From: Oxytricha trifallax
Taxonomy: Eukaryota; Ciliophora; Spirotrichea; Sporadotrichida; Oxytrichidae
DNA: 64,000 bases
Assembly (NCBI GenBank): GCA_000711775.1
Contig: ARYC01000187.1
Span: 124,001 to 188,000, forward strand
Direction of reading: 5' to 3'
The translations under genes were made by a program, and so were the position numbers. The notes beneath the pieces are model-generated. The model saw only the letters and a list, made by a program, of their open reading frames with translations. It ran no database searches and had not been told where the DNA came from. Below, piece by piece: positions 56,851 to 64,000 of this stretch. Position 1 is the first letter of the stretch. Each line of letters starts with the position of its first letter.

Positions 56851-57171
56851 TCAGTAAGCATGTGGTTATACTCTAAGACCATGCCTCTGTATCCCAAGAA
56901 ATTTGCAATTTGTTTGACATGTCAGCCTTGTACCTATCTTACTCATTGTAGTTAGTAAATCTAATGATGTTCTTAATATTCTTTCTATTGATAATTTTTT
57001 TTAGATGGTAACTAGAATATTTCTCAATGATTTCATACTTTCTTTCATCTAATACTCTGTCCAGAACTTATATTTACATACCAGATACTATAAAGACATA
57101 TTTAAGTTTATTGATTTCATTTCTTAGAGGATATCATAGTAGGATTTGACTAGCAGCTCTAGTTCAATCAT
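56851..57171 (-). CDS. Hypothetical ORF, 106 aa
   Basis: ATG to TGA in the ciliate code. Leu/Lys/Ser/Thr rich (LLVKSYYDILQEMKSINL, RILRTSLDLLTTMSKIGTRL, KFLGIQRHGLRVQPHAY). After the TGA the same frame goes on (EMDNILLKELLLRHNQKN, to a second TGA near 56730). Base composition here is low, so chance is not excluded. No family recognised. Confidence 0.27.
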
Positions 57172-57419
57172 TTCTGAATTATTGCTCTTATTAAGAAGTA
57201 TCTTTCATTTTAAATAGGAGATACCATTTTATTTCTGTATTTTTCATAAGATTATGATAAATAAAAAAAAAATATATGATTATAACAATTTAATCAAAAT
57301 GAATAATTAAACTAATTAAAACAACACAAAATAGAATCTTATAGATCAGGTTCACCTACTCACATCCCTAGTTTTGTAATTTAATCTTGTCATCTTATTT
57401 ATTATTTTGTCTTGCTTTT

Positions 57420-57553
57420 TGTCGCTCTGTGAAGTCTCAGTCTTACGGCACCAGAAGTTTTACCTGGCATAATTACTAAAAAATAAAAATTTGGATAAGT
57501 TTTTGAAACTTATATTTTTTGTGAGTATACAGCCTCCACCAGCGTCTCTACAT
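57420..57553 (-). pseudogene. Diverged copy of the 51-aa two-exon gene (57 kb)
   Basis: Exon 1 core GAGACGCTGGTGGAGGCT (57531-57550), a 55 bp GT-AG intron (57476-57530, ending TTTTTTAG) and exon 2 with GAGACTTCACAGAGCGACAA mirror the gene at 21352-21564. The ATG is displaced by two inserted bases and the exon 2 register differs, so translation is doubtful. Confidence 0.48.
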
Positions 57554-57893
57554 ATTTTTTCCATTTTAATATCATTCAATTTATTATTAATTTATCAATT
57601 ATCTATTATTTTTCATAATTTAAAATTAGTAGAATCAACTGCCTTAATGCCAAATATATACTCTGTCCAAGAGAAGTATGAATTTCTCCCTTTAATTGGA
57701 TGTTTTCTTCTTCCTCTATAATATAAATTTTATTTGTATGCTTAATTGTTAAATTTATTAGCTTCAATAGGATATTTAAGGCATCATATAGGTTCTACTC
57801 CATCTAAATTAGTGAAAATTGTAGCTTTATCATCAATACCTGATCTTTCCAAAGTTAAAAGATAATCATTTCTATCATTGCTCCTTTGATAAT

Positions 57894-58017
57894 CAAAATC
57901 CCAAAACCCCTTAATGAGGTTTATAAACTTTTTGATTTGTAGGTATATTTGGTGTTTTATTAGTGTTAATATAGAAATTAGGCCAGCTTGCAAAATAAGA
58001 AATACCAATTAGCGATT
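57894..58017 (+). mobile_element. TBE terminal repeat and edge (copy 10, left piece)
   Basis: CAAAATCCCAAAACCCC after AAT, with the subterminal AGGTTTATAAACTTTTTGATT of the second subfamily. It is separated from the rest of copy 10 (62144 onward) by the insertion of copy 9. The joined edge corresponds to the region just before the transposase start. Confidence 0.8.
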
Positions 58018-58178
58018 CAAAACCCCAAAATCATTTCAGTAGTTTGATTGATTTTTTGATTTATAAAAGTAGACTATTAAGGCATACTTTATTAGAGTTT
58101 TAATAGGGTTTATGTAGGGGTTTATAGGGTAAATATTAGTAATTTAATTTAGTATAACAAGCGAGTTTTTAAAATATT

Positions 58179-59612
58179 TCACACAAAACATAAGCTTTGA
58201 GTCAATTAGGCAGTTCTCTGAATTTTATTCTTCTTAGTTGCTGCTTGTTTATATCTATAGTAACATCGTTAACGTTGCTTGGCTTGATAATAGTTGAGTA
58301 TGCAAGTTCTCTGAGCCCTCCGTTAATTTTATTCTTATCAAGATATTGTTTGATCCTTTACTTATAATCTCTCTCTCACTCTTGCTGCTAAAGTAATCGT
58401 TCCTTGGCATGTCACTCTCAATTATTATTGCTGCTAATTCCCATATATCCCAAGCAATATCTCCGTCTCTCCAATCTTCTCTATCAGAGAAATATTCAGA
58501 AGTGCCTCGTACATTTCCAAGTGCAGAGGCTTGCACTCTTTAAGCCCTGTTGAAATCAATAATATATACTCTTAGAGGTTGAAAGTCTATCATTATATTT
58601 TCTGGTTTTAAGTCTCTATGAACGTAACCGAGCTTGTGAAGTTCTTCTATTCCTTCAACAATCTGCTGGACCATCTAGCCAATTTTCCTTTGGCATCTGT
58701 TGTCAGATAAAAACTCTCTGTAAGTCATTTCTAGGAGGGGAAGCCTAAATGCTACGTGATCTTTTCCAAGTAAAATGGAATCAAGCTAGATAATATGCCT
58801 GCACTCTTTAAATTTTTCTTATTAAAGTGCGTAATACTCGTTAGCAAAATTCCAATTAGAACTTTTCATCAGCAAGGAAAGTAATTGAAAGGATAAATTT
58901 TTTAAGCATATTAGTCATCTTTTATCCTCTAGAGTGATATAACTATCAAGACAAGAATCTATGTCAATTATTTTCAAGACAGGAATCTTCATAACCTCAA
59001 TTTTACCATAATATTATTGATTTCTGAGACTGGGAAGTTCTTAACTGCTTTCTTTATTCTTGCTTACTTCTATACCTTAACTCTAAGAGACTCAGCTGAA
59101 TTGCTTTACCTTCTTTTTAATAGGAATATATTACCTGTAGTTTCATGAATAAACACAAAGCTTTGATTGTGATTTTTCTTTAAGTGCGCTTTGAGGTCTC
59201 TTGTATGAGAATATGGCTTTTCACAGAACTCACAGATATACTTGCCATCCTTCTTTTAATCCTTTAGATACAATTTAGGCATATCGTTGTGTATATCTCT
59301 CAAATGTCTCTTGTAAGTTGAATTGTAGAGGAAAACTTTATTGCATTCTTTGCATTAATAGTCAACTTTAGCTGGTAAAACTTAATGCTCTATGGCGGGT
59401 TATATAACCTCCTCCTCAATTTTTTCTTTCTCTTTGATTATTTCTTTATTACTTTATATTTGAATCTCAAAGGTTGACTCGTCAAAAGTGTCATATGTAG
59501 ACTCCCACTAAGTGCAAGCGTCTCTGGTCTCAACTTTTTTTAGTTGCTGGAATGATAACTTTTATTGACTTTACCCAAGTAATGCCGCACTTCTCAAAAG
59601 GTTAGCGCTCAT
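58179..59612 (-). pseudogene. TBE zinc-finger/kinase-like gene, complete, few lesions
   Basis: ATG 59612. The acidic amino end is followed by C2H2 fingers at residues 87-108 (CKEC...HLRDIH) and 127-148 (CEFC...HLKKNH), the same positions as in the gene at 22810-24261. After one frameshift in the linker comes the kinase-like half: LGYVHRDLKPENIMIDF, DFNRAQ instead of DFG, GTSEYFSDRED (GTPGYFPE in relatives) and the IAWDIWELAA helix. Near the end one shift and an early TGA at 58202 replace the family stop at 58179. The product is the TBE 57 kDa protein; its role is unknown. Confidence 0.85.
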
Positions 59613-59815
59613 TTTAGTTTGCTGATATATTTTATTATAATAATGATAAAAACTACATAGAAATACTATAATAGTAGAGTATAAGACACTCTGGTAAATT
59701 CTTTGCTGAGAGGAAAGTTAATTAAATCACCGAAAACTGGAGTAATATGACATATTTTATGAGTATATTTTACTTTTTACTAAATTAAAATGCTCTTAAA
59801 GAAGTTTTGTTTCTC

Positions 59816-59960
59816 TAGGAGGTCCTCCAAATCATGTTTGAAATTAATTTTTGGAGGTAAAGTTATTAATTTTTTTTTTTATTTAATATGCTCCTATTAA
59901 GTCTCAACCTTAAAATTTAACTCCTAATAAAGTATGAACTTAATTTGTAGGACCTCTTAA
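59816..59960. promoter_or_regulatory. TBE divergent promoter region
   Basis: Same position and layout as at 15555-15720. AGGAGGTCCTCC is kept at the left edge (59817-59828), and the right copy has drifted to AGGACCTCTT. It sits between the divergent kinase and 22 kDa genes. Confidence 0.4.
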
Positions 59961-60009
59961 AATAATTAAACATTATTAGGAGGAATTTAATGGAGAAAGT
60001 TTGATAAAA

Positions 60010-60966
60010 ATGGAATCAATCTGTGAAACTTGGAGCAAGCGTTTCAATGCTTCTCATCATATCATTCGAGGTTGACCTCCAGTAGGTCCTCCCTATTTAG
60101 TAGTAAGATTTTAATAAACTTAGAATGGATATCCATAATTTTAAAATTCATTAACAATTCCAGAAAGAGGAAGCAAGATTGAGTCTATGAATGATGCAAT
60201 GAAGAAAATTTAATCTCAAGATTTAATAGGGAAATTTCGAAGTAAAGAGAACCTCTACAGATACTTGGTTTAACAAGGTAAGTTTTCAGCTATAATCTAC
60301 TTTATTGTTATAGTTGGACTCTTCTTACCAACTTAGGAGGGAACTAAAATGTCATTCTTAAAAGCTTTATTCAGTGAAGAGAAAAAAGCTTTTAAGTCTA
60401 ATGAAATTAGGATAATAGAGATACCTAACTACCTTGAAATATCAGTGACGAACCTATATGACGATACTATGAGTGATCCTGATGTTGCTCTCTACCTTCA
60501 ATCAAAGTCTTAACTCTCAAATAAGTTGCCAGAGAGAAACTTTCTTTAGTGTTCTTGGAGCTCTCAAACCTGATTACTAAAAATAAGTAATTTAAGAAGC
60601 TCACAAGAAAAGATACAGCATCTCTCCTGAAGAGAAAGAGAAGTAAGGCATTAAAATAAGCGACACGTGGCTGTAGGAACTTCAAAAGCATCCTTAAATA
60701 TCAATTAAGGTTATACTTATAACTTTATAGAAAAACCTGGCACTGCTATATACTTGATGAAAGAGCGCAGCAAATTAAACAGTGAGAGAAAGTCTCATGT
60801 AAAGCATGAATTTAGTAAAAGAATTTTCAAAGATTTATAAAGCCAGACGAGATGAACATAGATACAGGAGCTGGCTCTAAAAAATGAAACATAGGCCCAA
60901 GCAATCCTTAAGAGGTAGAAAAGAAAGAGAAGACAAATCCCTTTATGGGAAAATTTAATATGTAAA
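60010..60966 (+). pseudogene. TBE '22 kDa' gene, few lesions
   Basis: Starts MESICETWSKRFNA, with an early TGA after about 21 codons. A frame from about 60190 is open through MKKIQSQDLIGKFRSKENLY and, with or without a 36 bp GTAAG...TTATAG stretch (60278-60313, a multiple of three), into FLPTQEGTKMSFLKALFSEE and RIIEIPNYLEISVTNLYDD. Shifts follow at about 60545 and 60715. The family stop TGA has become TAA (60961-60963), a sense codon, so even a repaired reading would run into the transposase gene. Confidence 0.7.
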
Positions 60967-60971
60967 CTTAT

Positions 60972-62015
60972 TCATTCACTTAAATCTAAGACTTATTTAT
61001 ATACACAAATCTCCCTTCTCTTGCGCACATTTTGGCTTTATCATCGCTGACTCTTTTAGCAGCACTCTTGATAAAATCTACTGAATCTATCTTCAAGTCG
61101 TGCATCAAGTGATAGAGTAAAAGTTTCTCTGGCATTTTAATAACCCCCAATATAATTCAATTCAATTGAACTGAGGACTGTAGGGAACATTAAATACAGG
61201 TGTTATATTTAATCTTTCATATTCCTTCCTTGAGTCTTTAGTTTTATGAACTGATAAGTTATCAACAAATAGATTGATCTCTTAGTCAGCGTATTTATCT
61301 CTAAGCTATTTTAGGAACTTTAAGTATTACTCAGTCTTTATAGACCGATGGTGGATGACATAAGTCTCGAGGCCATTATCTTCACTTATTCCACCAAGTA
61401 TAGCATGAGTTTAAACCTTAACTTTTTAATCATAAACTACTATGTTGCTGTACCTCTTGTACCAAGATCTAGATATAAAGGTATTGGATGTAAACACAGC
61501 TTTATCAGCAAGTATGAACTTAATATTATGGTCTTAAGCTCCCTTCATTTAATCGAGCATATAATTTAAATTAGTCTTATAAATGGAACTGTGAAGTCAA
61601 TCACTCTCTTAATGAGATTGACTGTCTTCTAAGATATACCATTCCTATTATATATGTTAGCAATGGATTATGCAGAGATGTGAAGCTCAGGAAATTGGCG
61701 ATGAAACATCACAGCTCTCAAGGCCAGAGAGAAATGAGACCAGTATTTAAGTGTCTTATCATTGATGAGATAATCAATATTATGCTGTTGAAATTTCAAA
61801 GATCTCTTAGGCTTAGAATTAATCTATTATCTCTTCAAATTTAATGATAAAAGACAGTGAGACCTAACACTTGCAAAAGATTTATGGAGGAGTCTTGCTA
61901 TAGAAGTGTAATTGAGAATAGGTTTGAGTTGATCACAATAATCATTACAACTATATCTCAAATTAAACAGTAAATCCATATACTCACTGTCATAAACTGA
62001 CCCCAAACCTCGCAT
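60972..62015 (-). pseudogene. TBE transposase, DD34E, complete length with lesions
   Basis: ATG 62015 to TGA 60972, 348 codons long. Helix-turn-helix SIARLLHKSFASVRSH at residues 38-53, first Asp (ILADKAVF), second Asp (LFVDNLSVHK) and Glu (NxIELYWG) are all present. One base is missing near residue 145 (VPF-YK), a TGA replaces the Gly codon just before IELYW, and another shift follows at LLK. It is inactive as it stands. Confidence 0.85.
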
Positions 62016-62145
62016 ATACTCAACTAAATTACTAATATTTAAACTATAAACCCCTACATGAACCCTTTTAAAACCTTAATAAAGCATGCCTTAATAGTCT
62101 ACTTTTATCAATCAAACTACTGAAAGGGTTTTGGGTTTTGATTAT

Positions 62146-63578
62146 TAGAGTCTATATATGATGAGAAATATTATAGATCTATTGCTTAAGCTTAGGTATG
62201 TAACGGTATTATTGTAGGAATACATCTGATTTGGGAAAATAAATTATTAATAAATAATTAATAATTAATAATTAATAATTAAAATTCGTGACAGTTAACT
62301 TTTCGGAAACCTAGACAATATGGTACTTGCTCAATAGAGAATTCAAAATTAGCTGGACTTTACTATTGGCGGTATCCCCTATCGCATTCCCGGAGCGAGA
62401 TAACTACTTTACTTTAATTTTGCATAAAAATTAACTAAACAAATCACCCAAAAGTAAAGTCGAGTTATTTCGCTCCAGGAATGCGATAGGGGATTCCGCC
62501 AATAGTAAAATCCAGCTAATTTTGAATTCTTATTGATCAAGTACCATATTTTCTAGGTTTACAGAAAGTTAACTACCACGAATCTAATTATTAATTATTT
62601 ATTTTCTCAAATCAAATGTATTCCTACAATATTATATACATACTCAAACCAGTGCTGAGTTATGCAGTAATAGCAAAGCTCTTAGACAATAGTGCTTCAA
62701 CTGTGAGGTATCACTGCTTGTTAGCTGTTTAGCTTTACAATTCAGGTTCTTGATAACATCCTGCTAGAAGATAAAAAAAATTTCCTTAGCAACATATTGA
62801 CTACCTCGGCGACTCTTAGGCTTTAAAGCATTGTGCACACTTTCCACTTGACTAGCGAGCTGTGATGTTTCATCGCAAGTTTAGTGACAAGCGTATATCT
62901 CTTTAGACTATTGCTAATATTTATAGTAGAAATGACATTACTTTCAAGACTGTCAACTTGAGTCAAGAGAGTGATTGATTTTACAAATCCATTTTATAGT
63001 AATAATTCAAACTATATATATGATTAAATGCAGAGGGCTATTGATAATAACATAAAGTTCATACATGCTGATGAAGCAGTGTTTACATTCAACACCTTTA
63101 TTAATAAGTCTTGGTACAAGAAGTATGATAATATAGAAGTGTTTGACTAAAAGGTAAAGGTTGTCACTCATGCAATTTTAGGTGGTATTAGTGAAGATTC
63201 GGGCTTAGAAACTTATTTTATTCACCCTCGATCTATTAAGAGAGACCAGTATATAGAGTTCTTATAAAAACTAAGAGATAAGTACAACGATCAAGAGATA
63301 ATCCTTTTTGTTGATAACTCATCAGTTCATAAAACAAAGGAGTCTAAAAAGCTTATGAAGAGTTAAACGTAACTCCTTTGTATAACGTTCCTTACATTCC
63401 ACAATTTAATTGAATAAAATTCTACTGGAGTTAGATTAAGACTCACTACAATAAGTTACTGCTGTATCACCTAATGCATGATCTACCAAACCAATTGATA
63501 CAGTAGATCTCATACAGAGTAGTTGCAAGAGAGTGGGTAAAGACTAGACTACGATATGTGCAAGAAAGGGTAGAATGA
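62146..63578 (+). pseudogene. TBE transposase, diverged, split by a MITE
   Basis: The amino end (SIYDEKYYRSIAQAQVCNGI) is cut at 62211 by the MITE and resumes at 62640 (LKPVLSYAVIAKLLDNSAST, the helix-turn-helix). The first Asp (IHADEAVFTFN) and second Asp (LFVDNSSVHK) are kept. The catalytic Glu has become Lys (IKFYW for IELYW) and a TGA replaces the Gly before it. At least two further frameshifts are present. Strongly diverged from the other transposases. Confidence 0.8.
62212..62629. mobile_element. Palindromic MITE, copy 7, inside a TBE
   Basis: 418 bp flanked by TA, TTGTAGGAATACATCTG at the left and TGTATTCCTACAA at the right, with arms almost perfectly complementary. It contains a short tandem AATTAATAATT expansion in the left arm. 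It interrupts the transposase gene of copy 10. Confidence 0.87.
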
Positions 63579-63619
63579 ATGTTTACTAATAAGTGTTAGA
63601 CTTAAATTAATGAATTATT

Positions 63620-63843
63620 TCACATATCAAACGAACTCTTAAAAGGATTTGGCTTATCTTTCTTTTCTTCCTCTTAAGGCTTGAAAGGCCCTAAGTCTCT
63701 TCTATTAGAGCCGTCTCCTGCATCTATGTTAATTTCCTCTGACTTTTATATGTCAAGATAAAGTCTCTTGCTAACTTAATTAATTGTCTGCTGCTTTCTT
63801 TCTCTATGAACCTTTTGCATTCCTTTCATAAGGAATATAAAAC
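63620..63843 (-). pseudogene. TBE '22 kDa' gene, carboxy-terminal part
   Basis: Open for 74 codons to TGA 63620. It matches the end of the gene at 33475-34430 in pattern (FLMKGMQKVHRERKQQ, EEINIDAGDGSNRRDLGPF, EEEKKDKPNPF). The 5' part is missing because the element stops at about 63843. The stop lies 42 bp from the convergent transposase stop. Confidence 0.7.
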
Positions 63844-64000
63844 CCCGTTAGTCAATAAATAATGAAGATTGGGGATTAAGAATAATGTAATTTAAAATAT
63901 ATTATTATTGGCTGAAATTAAATATAATTAGGCTAAAAACAAATTTACACACCCTGATTGGTTTATTTTATAGAGACAATTATTCGAGCAAATGGTTTTA
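63844..64000. other. AT-rich end of window
   Basis: Nothing recognisable. Confidence 0.4.

Larger units (their letters stand above)
58018..62140. mobile_element. Full-length TBE transposon (copy 9)
   Basis: 4,123 bp, the expected TBE length, from CAAAACCCCAAAATC (58018) to GGGTTTTGGGTTTTG (62140). ATT flanks it on both sides, a 3 bp ANT target duplication as known for TBEs. Terminal inverted repeats extend about 120 bp. It contains the kinase gene (minus), divergent promoter, 22 kDa gene (plus) and transposase (minus). Each gene has only one to a few lesions, so it is fairly young. It is inserted in copy 10 just upstream of that element's transposase gene. Confidence 0.95.
62144..63843. mobile_element. 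TBE transposon, second subfamily (copy 10, right piece)
   Basis: Continuation of the copy whose terminal repeat is at 57894. It holds the transposase gene (plus, with MITE copy 7 inside) and the end of the 22 kDa gene (minus). It stops near 63843, so the kinase half is lost or beyond a deletion. It is clearly more diverged than copy 9. Confidence 0.85.

Noticed and set aside
61348-61569. Plus-strand 73-codon ORF
   Set aside because: Antisense to the transposase of TBE copy 9.
1-64000. True telomere or chromosome end
   Set aside because: All C4A4/G4T4 tracts are short (about 17 bp) and sit at transposon ends next to ANT triplets, not at a terminus.

Overview
The window looks like germline (micronuclear) DNA of a hypotrich ciliate of the Oxytricha/Stylonychia kind. 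Three things point there. Most of it is very AT-rich. Genes recognisable by homology stay open only if TAA and TAG are read as glutamine, and they end in TGA. Many transposon ends carry CAAAACCCCAAAACCCC, the hypotrich telomere repeat, which marks TBE (telomere-bearing element) transposons. Which species it is cannot be decided from the sequence alone.

About eleven TBE copies or fragments fill more than a quarter of the window. Two have both ends (31678-35622 and 58018-62140). The standard order is: terminal repeat, zinc-finger/kinase gene (minus), a shared divergent promoter region, the '22 kDa' gene (plus), the DD34E transposase (minus), terminal repeat. Two clusters are nested insertions. 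At 31.7-38.4 kb one TBE sits in a TBE that sits in a TBE that interrupts another. At 57.9-63.8 kb a full-length TBE sits in an older one. Seven copies of a 407-418 bp near-perfect palindrome (a MITE with TTGTAGGAATACATT ends) are scattered over the window, two of them inside TBEs. Other repeats are three foldback elements (one with G-quadruplex-prone arms), GC-rich retroposons with 11-12 bp target duplications (18.7 and 27.0 kb, perhaps also 44.7 kb), and a 1.65 kb retroposed element with an 11 bp duplication and two overlapping long frames (10.8-12.45 kb).

Between the repeats lie short open frames that look like host coding segments (MDSs) or their decayed relatives: 2.8, 5.2-7.5, 10.5, 21.4, 25.3, 28.8, 29.6-31.5, 39.3-41.0, 43.1-44.7, 45.8-46.3, 48.3, 49.9-51.1, 51.6-52.0 and 56.9 kb. 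The best supported is a two-exon gene for a 51-residue protein at 21.4 kb, with two diverged copies at 55.4 and 57.5 kb that keep the intron position. With only TGA as stop, long open frames arise by chance in AT-rich DNA and neighbouring frames can look equally protein-like, so most of these calls are weak. No rRNA, CRISPR or prokaryotic feature was seen. The remaining stretches are AT-rich with nothing recognisable.
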